Assembly: GCA_015698045.1 (NCBI GenBank)
Contig: BLAL01000189.1
Location: 62,001 to 126,000, forward strand
DNA: 64,000 bases
Origin: Rhizophagus clarus
Lineage: Eukaryota; Glomeromycota; Glomeromycetes; Glomerales; Glomeraceae
Direction: 5' to 3'
Shown here: piece by piece, positions 24,802 to 37,976 of the stretch
Numbering within the stretch: position 1 is the stretch's first letter
Layout of the letters: each line of letters starts with the position of its first letter
The notes under the pieces: model-generated
What the model was told of the DNA's origin: nothing
Database searches by the model: none
What the model saw: the letters and a program-made list of their open reading frames with translations, nothing else
Program-made: the position numbers and the translations under genes

Positions 24802-26417
24802 TTATTTATTTAAAAGTGGTCTATGAACGGTTGTAACTGCCCCCTAAAAAATGAATGAAGATAAAATGAACGGTAAAAACCAAAATAAAGATATTAAAAA
24901 GGTTTTTTTTTTTTTTTTACAAATAATAATTTACCTGATTAACCGGATAAATCAATATATCAGCAATGTTTACATGATCAGGTCTTGATGCTGCAAAAAC
25001 GATAGTTTCGGCTATATAATCACAAGTAAATATTATTGAATTACAGGTAAATATTATTGAATTATAGGTAAATGTTAATATATTATTAATAAATTCATTT
25101 TCTTTATTTTTTTTAAAAAAAACTTACCAATATCTTCACCGGTTAAAGGTTGCTAATGGATAAAAAATTAAAAAAAAAGATAATTAATTCATTGACTTTT
25201 TTTTTTTTTTTTTTATTAATGAAACAGAAAACCTATTCGAATTTACCAAGCCTTCGTAAACTTTGTCAGCTCTATTTTTATCTCCACCAAATCGAATTAC
25301 AGAGAATTCAGTTTCAACCATGCCTAAAAATGTAAAAATGTTAATGAATCGTATCAAAAATAAGAAGAATATATAATCATTATCTTTACCTGGATTAATT
25401 TGCGTTACTCTAATTGGAGTATCAACCTATCGAAATTCCCATTAATTTTAATTTATTTCAAATTATTTTATTTTACTTGTTCAAAAGAGCAATAATTTTA
25501 TTACAATTACCAATTCAAGAAGCAAGGTTCTTGAGATTGCATCAACCGCATGTTTTGAAGCACAATATACACCACCATTGGTATAAACTTGTTTTCCTAT
25601 AAAAAAAATTTATTTATTATTTATTTATTATGAAAAAAAATAAATTCATCATCATCCTTACCTGAAACTGATCCAACATTAATTATATGTCCTTTTTGTC
25701 GTTCTTTCATTATAGGAAGGATTGCTTGAGTTACATACAACAAACCCTTAACATTTGTATCAATCATCGTATTAATTGCTTCGTCTGTAACATTTTCAAC
25801 CTTGTCTATTCCAATAACGAGCCCTAATTATGGCTAAAGAATTAATTATATTTCTTTTTGTTCTAATTTAAACACAAGACAACTTACCAGCATTATTAAC
25901 AAGCACATCAATATTTTTCAGATCCGATGGTAAAGCATCAACTAATTGATCAACTTTTTCTCTCTCACGGACATCTAACTGATGCGTGAAAATTTTAATT
26001 GAAGGATATTTTTGTGAATATTCTTCACGAAATTTTTCAAGTCGTTCAATTCTTCTAGCTGTAAGAATCTAAAATGCGAGATACCAAAATTAATCAAATT
26101 AAAAGAGTGTCATCCATAATCAAAATATCCACATCACATGAATAAGTGAATTTACCAAATTTGATCCAGCTTTAGCGAATTCTTTAGCACATGCTTCACC
26201 AATACCAGCGGAAGCTCCCGTACTAAAAAAATCATGTTAAAAAGTTATAATTTCTCTCGAAAACAGTTATCATAAAAATCAATTAGATTCATTACATTAA
26301 TACATTTTTTCCTTCAAGCCGACCCATTGTATATTTTCGAATCTGCCAAGATGACTTTGATATAATATTAAACCTTTGAAATATGTTATTTACAACTGTT
26401 CGTTTTAATCGAAACAT
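24802..26417 (-). CDS. NADP-type short-chain dehydrogenase (yeast YMR226C/YdfG-like), 10 exons, 291 aa
   Basis: Classical SDR oxidoreductase; the close family acts on 3-hydroxy acids such as serine or allo-threonine with NADP. Exons: 26417-26296, 26222-26156, 26068-25888, 25823-25662, 25596-25511, 25426-25390, 25323-25247, 25152-25128, 25011-24935, 24843-24802; all phases agree. Motifs: ITGASAGIG (residues 41-49, cofactor loop), TARRIERL (Arg pair suggesting NADP), DVLVNNAG, GSVSG (catalytic Ser about 175), YCASK (Tyr188, Lys192), NPGMVETEFS, and RPDHVNIADILIYP near the C-terminus, which is typical of this subgroup. The first 30 residues are basic and free of acidic residues (MFRLKRTVVNNIF), so they may be a mitochondrial presequence; Met31 could be an alternative start. 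Because every exon is short, no single long open frame reveals this gene. Confidence 0.9.
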
Positions 26418-26795
26418 TATTTACATCATTTGGGCTTATCATCACCAAAATTATCGGGTAAACCTTGTCAATCATTCACAAAATCATGTGGGATTTATTT
26501 GAATGGTTATAAATTTTATCGTAATATCACGTGTCATAATTAAAAATTTTATTTTATTTTATTTTATTTATTAGGAATAATTTAATTTACTTAGGCGTGA
26601 ACAGTCCACTCTAGGGGTTTCGTATATACTTATAATTATATTTAATTATTTCTTGTTTTACCTGTGAGTTGACGAGAGTTCATCGTCTTTATACAATAAA
26701 TAAATGATTTAATTTATAATTAACTTAATGAATTAATGGTTTTATATATGTAAATATCATTATCAATATCGCAACTATATAATATCAATTAAAAG
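26418..26795. other. Spacer between the dehydrogenase and the cap methyltransferase
   Basis: Tandem minus-strand arrangement: it must hold the 3' end of the methyltransferase transcript and the promoter of the dehydrogenase. Very AT-rich (TTTTA repeats near 26548-26570). No gene. Confidence 0.5.
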
Positions 26796-28553
<1,758 letters not shown>

Positions 28554-29790
28554 ATGCCCTTAATTATTATGTGTGGATTCCCTTCTAGCGGGAAGACAAG
28601 TCGTTCAACACAAATTATGCAATATTTTATTGATCGTTTTAACAATGAGAATAAAACTAATTCGATACATTTAATTAACGACGAGTCATTAGGAATAAGT
28701 AAAGACAGTTATAAAGGTATGTCATTCTTTAAAATTCAATTTATAATTTTTTCTTACATTTTTTTCTTATAGATACACGCCTTGAAGAAAAGAAATCGCG
28801 TGGAACACTTATTTCCGCCGTAGAAAGATTGATATCGAAAGATGACTTAATAATTGCTGATGCCATGAATTATATCAAAGGATTTCGATATCAGTTATAT
28901 TGCATTGCACGCGCTATTGGTACACCTCATTGCGTAGTATGTTTAGGGAAAAAGAATCTTTATTAAATAATTAAAATAGTCTCATATAGACTCATAATTT
29001 GTTGTTAGGTGTATTGTGGGATTCCAGTTGAGATTGCCAGAGAATGGAATTCCAAACGTGTAGAAAATGGTTATGATATAACAGTGTTAGTTTTATGAAA
29101 AAAAAAAATGCCATTACCTTGATTTATTTATAAGAATTTCTTTTTATGGCTCTCATCATGTCAATTAATGTTTTAGATTCGATGAACTTGTTAGTCGATT
29201 TGAAGAACCTGATGATCGAAATCGTTGGGATTCGCCCCTATTTACAGTATTTTATAATGATGAGGCAGTTCCTTGTGATAGTATATGGGATGCTGTTATT
29301 AATAAAAAAGCAAAACCTCCCAATTTGTCAACTGTTTCGGTATGTCATGAATTCTGAGAATTTTATATTAATTGAAAAAGAGTAAATATCATTTAATCTA
29401 AACTTTTCGTTGATGTAGAAACCAGTAAGCGAAACTAATTATTTATATGAACTTGAAAAAACCACCCAAGATATAATTAATGAAGTTTTGGATGCTCAAA
29501 AACATAATGTTGGAGGTGGTGCCGTCAAGATCTCTCGTACAAACCGAACAATATCCTTTTTTCTCAAAAAATATATACGGTTATTTATTATATTTTATTA
29601 ATAAGTAAAATCCCTTAACAATTTTTGATTCTCTTAGAACGTCAATCTTCCATCACGTACAATAACATTATCGGAATTTAGAAGATTAAGAAGGCAATTC
29701 ACAAATATCAATAAGATGCATACGTTATTGGATATGGATCGGGTAGCTGAATTATTCGTTGAATATTTAAATACAAATATTAATCGTTAA
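28554..29790 (+). CDS. KTI12: KTI12, Elongator-associated P-loop protein, 6 exons, 282 aa
   Basis: P-loop ATPase that binds tRNA and the Elongator complex, and is needed for wobble-uridine (mcm5/ncm5) modification of tRNA. Exons: 28554-28716, 28773-28936, 29009-29085, 29177-29339, 29419-29550, 29641-29790; all phases agree. The P-loop is GFPSSGKT (residues 8-15), followed by LINDESLGI and LISAVERLISKDDLIIADAM (Walker-B-like strand), NYIKGFRYQLYC, CYCGIPVEIA, FEEPDDRNRWDSPLF (family signature), and a C-terminal SRTITLSEFRRLRRQFTN with a basic tRNA-binding-type helix. Introns 1-4 are ordinary GT-AG; intron 5 is an AT-AC type (separate entry). Length is close to the yeast and human proteins. Confidence 0.95.
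29551..29640 (+). other. Minor-spliceosome (U12-type) AT-AC intron in KTI12
   Basis: There is no GT donor where the KTI12 frame must be interrupted. Instead the 90-bp gap starts with ATATCCTTTT, the U12-type 5' splice signal. It carries TCCCTTAAC at 29611-29619, matching the U12 branch consensus (TTCCTTAAC), and ends AC at 29640. Splicing joins SRTNRT to VNLPSRT in phase 0. An alternative AG end at 29637 would add one Asn, also in frame. Confidence 0.88.
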
Positions 29791-32700
29791 TAAATATTTA
29801 TTAAAGTTCTATTTTATTAAAATTAAAAAGACAAAAACAATCCTGTGAAAATATTATGGCTAGGTTTTTTGGTCACGTAAAATAAAGCTGAAAGATTGTT
29901 AAAAATAGAGTTAAAAATAGAGTTAAAAACATTTTTAATCTAAAAATTACTTTTAAACCAGAAACATTTATTTAATAAAAGTTATATGTATATAATAGAA
30001 AAGAGATGGTTTTAATTAAAGTTGCACATAACTTTTTAATTAATAAATTATTCTAAAGGATTTATATTTATAATATACATATGGATGATTTGGGCGCGAT
30101 TTATTACGATCACGTAATTGAAAGTATAAACTTATTATAATAATATTTTAACTTTTAATGCTAAAACCAATTACTTTCTCTCTTGCTCCCAAGCAGAAGC
30201 ATTAGCCATCTCCTTGGATATTTATCCCAGTGACTGAGTGGACATAGCATTTTTTATATATAAAATTCACGTAATATTAAATATTTTGACTGTATTTTAG
30301 TTATTACAGGTTCCAGTGATTAGATTTTAAGGATCTTAAACTCGTTAGAATCATCTCATCAAGAAAAATCTAATGGTTATAAATCCATAATAATTGGAAT
30401 AATATTGACAAAATATTGTGATGTAAATATTTAACCAAAATTATTACAATTTATAATTTTGGCTAAAATTACTGATTTAATTATAAGATTTTATTGCTTA
30501 TAGTCACATCTTATCATAGTCACCAAATATAAACTGTCTCAAATATATAACTATAAAGAGAGTCAACTGTATTTTTATAAATTCATAATAAATATGTAAA
30601 GTTGGATTTTATTATTTCCATTTTGTCTATTAAAATGCAAAATTTCATAATAAAAATAAAAAAAATATATTAAAATATTTTGTAATAAAAAAAAAAAAAA
30701 ATATTATAAAAAAAAAATTAATTTAATATAAAAATTCTGATATAATTTTTATAAAGTTAATTTCTATCTAATTTTAATAGTAATAGTCATATATTTAACT
30801 ATACAATTAATAATAAAAATGTAAATTAATATGACTATGAAATAATAAGATAATCTGAATTATATTAATAAACTTTATGTTTAAATATAACTTTTTTTAA
30901 AAAATTACAAATAAATTTACCTGTATTATTATTTAAAAAATAAGATTTTATATATACTATTAATTAATCATTTTGTTAAATAATTAAAAAAAAAAAATAA
31001 AAAAAAAAATAAAAGATTAAAAATTTAAATTTTAAAATAATAAAGTATATATTTTTTTAAATTTTCACTATAATTCTAAAGAAAGTATGTTTAAATAAAA
31101 TTAATTATATTATTTTAGTTAAAATAAAAATATAGAAAAAATATAAGATTTAGTAAATAATTAAAATAATAAATATTTATTTATAACTAAAACTTCTAAT
31201 ATTTAAAAATTTAACCTATTTTTTTTTAATGTTATATTTATTATTAGATAGTAATTCTTAATAAAATAGAATTTATTTAAATAAAAAAGAAAAAAAATTT
31301 TATAATTTTTTAAATTTAATTATTAAAGTTATCTAGATGCTACCTGAAATAATATTAGTTTTTTTTGCTACTCTTATTATATAATCTAAAAATAAAATTT
31401 GATTAGCTAATTTTAATAATTAATTTTTAACTTTTATATAAAAAAAAATTTTTGCAATAATAATTTTTAATTTTTTTAAAATGAATATACTATAAATATA
31501 ATATTAAACTAAACTTAAAAGTCATATTTCTAACTGATATAATTTTAAAAAAAAACTTTAATAATATTTTTATCTTAAAAGTATATATGATATTTAATAT
31601 TTTTTAGTTAAATATTCATTGTTCTTATAGATATAAACAATTATTTATTTTAATGAGACTAGTAGTAAATAACACAAATAGGTAATTTAGAAATAAATTT
31701 ATATAATGATAAAAGTAAAGAACAAATACATAAAATTATGATTTTGTTTTTAATATTAGTTAAGTAGAATTAAAAATTCCATTATAAAACATGATTACTA
31801 ATAATAGGATTTTGAGTAATACTGAAATAGGTAACAGAAAATAATATATAGAATAAGCTAAAATAATTATAAAAATCTTTTTTTATTTAAATATCTTTTT
31901 ATAATATTGATCAGAAATATATTATTTTATTTAATAATTAACTGATATTATCATAATTCTGCCTTTAAAAAAATATATAGAACTAATAGTAAATTTTTAC
32001 TAAAAATTTATGTTTTATGTTTTATATTTTATTAACAAAATTTGCTAAAAATTTATTACCTATTTATACATTATTTGGGATTTTTTAATAGTATCAAGTG
32101 AAAATAAAAGTAAAATAAAAAAAATAAAAGGAAATAAAGAAGTAAAAAAAAATTAAAAGAAATAAAGAAAAACAAAAGAATGAAAAGAGAAATAATAAAA
32201 AATAAAAAAAGAAGAGAGAAATGATAAAAAATGAAAAAAAGAAAAAAGGTAAAAAAAATAATAAGAGACAAAAATAAAATGTTAAGAAATAAAAAAGATG
32301 CAAAAGAAATAATGAAAAATAAAAAAAGCATAAAAAAACAAAAAAATAATAAAAAAACAAAAAAATAATAAAAAAGTGTAAAAGAAATAATAAAGAATAA
32401 GAAATAATAAAAGATAAAAAAAATAAAAAATATAAAAAAATAATAAAAGATGAAATATAATAAAAGAAATATGAAAAATAAAAAGATAATGAAAAAAATA
32501 ATAAAATATAAAAAGAATTAATGCATAATTTTTTTATTTATTTTAAAAATACACTTCTCTCTTAAATATTATATTTGTTTTATATTAACATTTTACAGTA
32601 TTTTTTTTTTCTCTTTTATTTAAATATACTTTACTTATATTTTATAATATAGGGTCTTTGCAATAGAAAGGTATGAAATTTAAAAAAATTTTTAAATTTA

Positions 32701-33204
32701 CTTTATATGTTAATTATGTTTTTTATACTAAAATAAGTGTAAATTTAATATTAATTAAATTTTTATTTTTTTTTTTTGAGTTTCATATTTTTTTATTATA
32801 AAGATCCTATATTAACAATACTTTGGCATTTTAGTTTATATATTCAATATAGTCATTGGTATAAAGACTATTTGCAAAAAATATATAAAACTTTTAAATA
32901 AATAATAAACCTATTAAATAAATATGTAAATAGAATATATATATATTTTTTATATTTTTCAGACTTTATTATATTTGTAAAGTTTACTGGTTCTGTAGAA
33001 AAAAGTAACCAGCATTTTTTTTTATAATATTATAGTTTTAAGAATTAAACACTTTTAAAATTTAAAAAATTAATATCAAAAATATTTTTATTTTTATTTT
33101 TTTTAAAATCCTGAAGATTATCTGTTCTAACTATTATTCTAAAATTATATATTAAATTTAAATTTATTTTATAAAAAGTATTATATTAATAATTATAATT
33201 ATTT
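29791..33204. other. Extremely AT-rich low-complexity region
   Basis: About 3.4 kb with no credible gene. From 30600 nearly all sequence is A/T. Between about 32090 and 32520 the plus strand is almost pure purine plus short T interruptions (AAATAAAAAA, AGAAATAAAG), which creates meaningless Phe/Leu-rich open frames on the minus strand. Confidence 0.7.
32650..32809. mobile_element. 160-bp MITE, Tc1/mariner-like TA flanks
   Basis: Left end TAGGGTCTTTGCAATAGAAA and the reverse complement of the right end TAGGATCTTTATAATAAAAA form an imperfect terminal inverted repeat that continues to TATGAAA. TA dinucleotides flank both ends. No coding capacity. Family call by TA target only. Confidence 0.6.
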
Positions 33205-33294
33205 TTTTCGTGCTTTTCATCTGATAATCTATAGTAAAGAAAAAAAAAATAAAATAAATAAATTTAATAAGAAAAAATAACGAATCCCCCTCCC
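33205..33294 (-). repeat. Array B, left fragment of the exon-intron satellite
   Basis: One partial unit of the satellite that resumes at 38709. The stretch TAAGAAAAAATAACGAA and the preceding CTATAGTAAAG closely match the unit at about 39075-39140. It has been separated from the rest of array B by the 5.4-kb nested insertion. Confidence 0.8.
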
Positions 33295-33514
33295 TAGTGT
33301 TGGGCAATTAGACAATTGGACGTTTTGGACATTTGTCCAAATATTATCCAAAACTTGTCCAAAACCAAAACCTTTTTTCCATTGGACAGGTTTTGGACAG
33401 ATCACATGACTAAATATTTAATTTAGGCCAGAATTATGCCTGATTTTGGCCTAATTTTGGCCAATAATTAAAATAATATTATAATTAATTAAAATTAACA
33501 CTGGTCAAAATCGA

Positions 33515-33880
33515 TGCTATCGGGTACATATCGGGTACATATCGGGTACCTGATATGTACCCGATATGTGTGAAATATGTGTATGCTATTTAATAATACT
33601 ACACATATCGGGTACCCGATATGTACCCGTCGGATGCAGAAAATCGGTGACATATAACGTACATATCGGGTACATTTCTCATACATATTGGGTAGTTAAA
33701 TATCGGTTACATATCATAGATTTATTGGGTACCCGCCGATATATTTTAAAAAAATATCGGACAGATATTATACACTTATCGGATAGTGCTAATAAGTATC
33801 CTATATATACCCGATATGTATCCTATTTGTATTTGAAATATAAGCATAATTTCATAATTTTCACACATATCGGATAGCCG
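33515..33880. repeat. Subterminal ATCGGGTAC repeats, left side
   Basis: Many copies of ATCGGGTAC and its complement in both orientations, including palindromic GGTACCCGATATGT blocks. The mirrored set lies at about 38230-38450. Such arrays are typical binding sites of CACTA accessory proteins; binding is inference. Confidence 0.75.
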
Positions 33881-34129
33881 AAAAGTATAGCATTTATGGG
33901 GCATTAATAGTAGTAGATTTATAATTTAAATACAATTGTAATTTAAAAGTAATTTAATTCATTTAATTGTAATTACTGAAAGTTTTATTTATATTTTCAA
34001 TCGATAATAAAAAAAATATTATACAAAAAATATTATAAAAAAAATTCACTACTCTTTACACAAATTTACAATTAATGTTCACTTGTTTGCTTGTTTTCAT
34101 TTCATTATATCTATTTAATTTGAAAGAAA

Positions 34130-34560
34130 GTAAAATGTTAGTAATAAAAGTGTTAGTATGAATATTAGTAGAAGTGTTAGCAAAAGAAAAGGAACGTTAA
34201 TAAAAAAATTTTTACATTAGAAAGTGTTAGTATTAATGTTAGTATGAAAGTTAGTAGAAGTAGAAAAGGAACGTCAATAAAAAAAAATATAAAGTATAAG
34301 TATTAATGTTAGTGTTAATGTTAGTAGAAGTGTTAGTAAAAGTAAGGAATAAAAAATGTTTAACAGTAGAACATTGTTAGTAGGAACGTTAGTAGGAACG
34401 TTAGTAGGAGGAAACACATTAGAAAAAAATATTAGTAAGAGTGTTAACAGGATGGAAAAAGAAATTTCAACAAAAAATGTACCTTTGTATTTATTTTTTA
34501 GAAAAACCAATAAAGTAAAAAACTCGATAGTAGAACATTGTTTAGGACGTTAGTGAGAAG
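34130..34560. repeat. GTTAGTA/GAAGTGTTAGT short tandem repeats
   Basis: Irregular direct repeats based on GTTAGTA and AACGTTAGTAGG, inside the inner CACTG-ended element. The open frames here are by-products. Confidence 0.7.
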
Positions 34561-34596
34561 AAATACGTTGGAAAAATATATTAATAAGAGTGTTAA

Positions 34597-35229
34597 GAAT
34601 AACATAATAATGGGAAAAGAAATTTCAACAAAAAATATACCTTTATCTTTATTTTTTAGACAAAAACAATAAAGTAAAAATTTGAGAGAGAGAGAAAAAA
34701 GTTTTGAAAAAAAAAAAAAACGATAAATAAATAATTAAATCGTGATCGTGCAATCACATGATCAATAAAATTATCAATTTTTATTGGTTATTTGGGTAAT
34801 ATTATAAATAACATAATAATGGGAAAAGAAATTTCAACAAAAAATATACCTTTATCTTTATTTTTTAGACAAAAACAATAAAGTAAAAATTTGAGAGAGA
34901 GAGAAAAAAGTTTTGAAAAAAAAAAAAACGATAAATAAATAATTAAATCGTGATCGTGCAATCACATGATCAACAAAATTATCAATTTTTATTGGTTATT
35001 TGGGTAATATTATAAATAACATAATAATGGGAAAAGAAATTTCAACAAAAAATATACCTTTATCTTTATTTTTTAGACAAAACAATAAAGTAAAAATTTG
35101 AGAAAGAGAGAAAAAGTTTTTGAAAAAAAAAAAAAAAAAAATACGATAAATAAATAATTAAACCATGATCGTACAATCACATGATCAACAAAATTATCAA
35201 TTTTTATTGGTTATTTGGGTAATATTATA
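34597..35229. repeat. Three tandem copies of a 208-bp unit
   Basis: The marker ACATAATAATGGG occurs at 34602, 34811 and 35019. Each unit also contains an (AG)n run, a poly-A run, a GATCGTGCAATCACATGATC palindrome-like block and TTGGTTATTTGGGTAATATT. The copies are more than 90% alike by eye. Confidence 0.9.
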
Positions 35230-36048
35230 TTCAGCCACATCAGCCACAAAATCGGTCACCTATCGAATACACAAGTCAATATTAGCGAAGCAGCACAAAC
35301 TTGATTATTCACTATTCGTGCTCAACTTGAGTTGATAAAATTATTAAAAAATCACTGATTTTATTAAATTTATCAGAATTTTTATACCTAATTAAAGATG
35401 ATTAAATTAAGTTTTACTACCGATTTCATTATAACGTTACCAACTTTTTTGTTAATCTTGGATATTTTATTTGGAATTTAAATTGTTCGCTTTGAACTCG
35501 AGTTGAACTCGAGTTCAACTCGAGTTTAACTCGTTCGCTCAAGATCTTTGTGTAATGTATTGTAGATCCGTAATTGTTTTATTTGTAGTCTATAATTGGC
35601 AAAAGCTTATTATAAACCAAAATAAAAAACACTATTTATTTACGTATCTGTATTATTAGATTTTACCTTTTTTAGATTTGATATATAATTAAAAAAAAGA
35701 CCTTTATCTTGATATTTTGGAATCACGATCATAACAATTGAGTTTAGGTCAAGTTTAACTTGTTCATTGTGATTGATTGTATTGTAGATCCGTATCTGTA
35801 TTATAATTAATATAAAGAAGACAGATCATAACAATCATGACATATTTGAGAAATTAGAACAATTTTCGTAAATGTTCTTGAAGGGTAATTAATATAATAA
35901 TACAAGGTGATAAAAAATTGTTTATAAAAAGAGGTTTCATCTTTTTTTTTTTCTTACAATAAATTTGTTATCGTTATTTTTATTATATATTCTTTTTCTT
36001 AAAATTTGTTGCCGTTATTTTTTATTATTATATATTCTTTTTCTTAAA
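35230..36048. other. Internal noncoding part of the inner element
   Basis: Contains the CTCGAG-rich inverted repeats ACTCGAGTTGAACTCGAG at about 35497-35535, and two related copies of TGTATTGTAGATCCGTA at about 35557 and 35778. No gene seen. Confidence 0.5.
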
Positions 36049-36649
36049 ATGCCCGCAAATTGGACTGATGCAATAACTGAATATTTAATAAGATATAGGA
36101 GGTAAAAAATTAAATGAAAACTAATAAATAACTTTGATCATATTCTAGTTTTTTTTTCTCTTACGTTTCCTGATCTAAAAATTAAATAAATAATGTAAAG
36201 GAGAAGGAACAACTACTACCATGACATACCCGAGAGGGACCGCTCTGAATTCTGGGAGAGCCTAGCTTGAAGAATTCGGAGACGGTTCCGCGTGAGGTTC
36301 ACTGGCCAACAGGTAGAAAGAAAGTGGAGAAACTTGGTCAGGAATTTTAATGTTAGTAAAATAATAATAAATTATAAAAAAAAATAAAAAAAATAAAAAA
36401 TTAATAGTATTAACATTTTTAGAATTTCTGTGAATGGAGGAATGGTGCGCGAAATGGAAGGTGGTCCCGGGAAGGAGAAAGATATTATAGGCAGTTCCGC
36501 ACAAGGTTTTGGGACAGACCTGGTAATTATTAAGAATTTTTTTAATTTATATTTAAGTTATTTAAGTTCTAAATTTATATATATTTCTTAGGGAACCACC
36601 ACAGTCGTAGGCGGCGTAGAAACACTGCGCATCGGCGGCCTCGGAATCC
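36049..36649 (+). pseudogene. SANT/Myb-like gene fragment of the inner element, broken by TGA
   Basis: Four exons join in phase: 36049-36101, 36201-36351, 36423-36522 and 36592-36649. The start MPANWTDAITEYLIRYRRRR and the region RSEFWESLA-stop-RIRRRFRVRF, GQQVERKWRNLVRNF have the Trp/Phe/Trp spacing and basic third helix of SANT/Myb-like domains. The tail (WSREGERYYRQFRTRFWDRP, then HHSRRRRRNTAHRRPRN) is very basic. A TGA at 36268-36270 interrupts the domain. Splicing could continue into the micro-exons of array A at 37355: the phase fits the first of them, but a one-base insertion in the second destroys the frame of the terminal exon. Confidence 0.6.
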
Positions 36650-37354
36650 GTAAATTATATTTTTTTATTTTTATTTTTTTTTATTTTGTATTTTTTATAT
36701 TTTATTTTTATTTTTATTTTTTATTTATATTTTTATATTTTTATTATTTTTATTATTATTATTTTTATTTTTTATTATCTTTTATTATTATTATTTTTTA
36801 TTAAATATATATATATTTTATATAGTCATCTAATTATTATTTTAATATTTTTACAATTTTATAATTTGATTTGATATCGGCCTATATTCAACTGAAATTA
36901 AAAAATTCGACCTCAATTATGAGTAATTAAAGCTTATTATAATAAATTGCTTTTATTCAATAAACATTCATTTTTTTTTTATTAAAGTATTAATTAAATA
37001 AACAATCTGTCGTCATATATTATATAATATATTGTAATGATGAAATGTCTCCAATAAATTTTTCATTTAGGCGTGACAGATCTAATACCGCTGATTCTTC
37101 CAAAATGTTACTAAAATCTTTCCATAGATCAAATTGAGAGAACTAATCTATCAATTTACAATATAAAATCTTGAAATAATCTTTCACATTTTCAAAATAC
37201 GTGATCAAACTCATTTTTGCTAAACTGCCAAAACCTTTTGGCGTTTACATGCAATAGTTTCGGCATTTTAATTTAATTTGACGATCATTGATTATCATGA
37301 TCAATCTATTTTTACGGTTTTCTAAACCATGATTTTTTTTTATTTTTTTTTTAG

Positions 37355-37976
37355 GTTGCTGGACTCCCGGACTTGGAATGTAAGTTGGAAGGGGTGGGGG
37401 AATTTTTTTTTAATATTAAAGAAACGTTACTAACGTTTCTTTATTTTTTTTTAGGTTGCCAGCCTTCTTGGACGAACCGGACTTGGGAAATGTAAGTTGG
37501 AAAGGGTGGTGATTTTTTTTTAATATTAAAGAAACGTTACTAACGTTTCTTTCTTTATTTTTTTTAGGTTGCTGGCCTTCTTGGACGAACCAGACTTGGG
37601 AATGTAAGTTAGAAAGGGCTGGGGATTTTTTTTAATATTAAAGAAACGTTACTAATGTTTCTTTCTTTATTTTTTTTAGGTTGCCGGCCTTCTTGGACGA
37701 ACCGGACTTGGGAATGTAAGTTGGAAAGGGTGGTGATTTTTTTTTAATGTTAAAGAAACATTACTAACATTTCTTTCTTTATTTTTTTCAGATTGCTGGA
37801 CTCCGGATTTGAAATGTAAGGAGGGAGGGAGGGATATTTTTTGAATATTAAAGAAACAGTTTTAACATTTTTTTTATTTATTTTAGGTTGCAGTTTCCCT
37901 TGTTCCTCTTGATCCTAATGTGATCACGATTAAGAAAAGTTTGAGCAAACTTTTCTTAAAATTGTATTATAAATGA
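37355..37976 (+). repeat. Array A: five tandem micro-exons plus terminal exon
   Basis: Five micro-exons, 37355-37379, 37455-37491, 37568-37603, 37680-37715 and 37792-37815, are each preceded by a T-rich tract ending TTAGG or TTCAG, and followed by GTAAG. The period is 112-113 bp. The core reads GTTGCCGGCCTTCTTGGACG and then AACCGGACTTGGGAAT, 36 nt in the two full copies. A terminal exon at 37887-37976 (VAVSLVPLDPNVITIKKSLS..., stop TGA at 37974-37976) ends in a hairpin (AAGAAAAGTTT / AAACTTTTCTT). Most introns contain a perfect or near-perfect palindrome of 12-base arms around a single C that holds TACTAAC. Whether it is spliced is not known. Confidence 0.8.

Noticed and set aside
32071-32360. 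Two Phe/Leu-rich minus-strand frames
   Set aside because: Products of the purine-rich low-complexity tract.
29791-33204. Mitochondrial DNA insertion, from the extreme AT content
   Set aside because: No rRNA, tRNA or respiratory-gene fragment could be read in it.
33495-33877. Tyr/Arg-rich open frames around 33.5-33.9 kb
   Set aside because: Generated by the ATCGGGTAC subterminal repeats of the inner element; no protein family.
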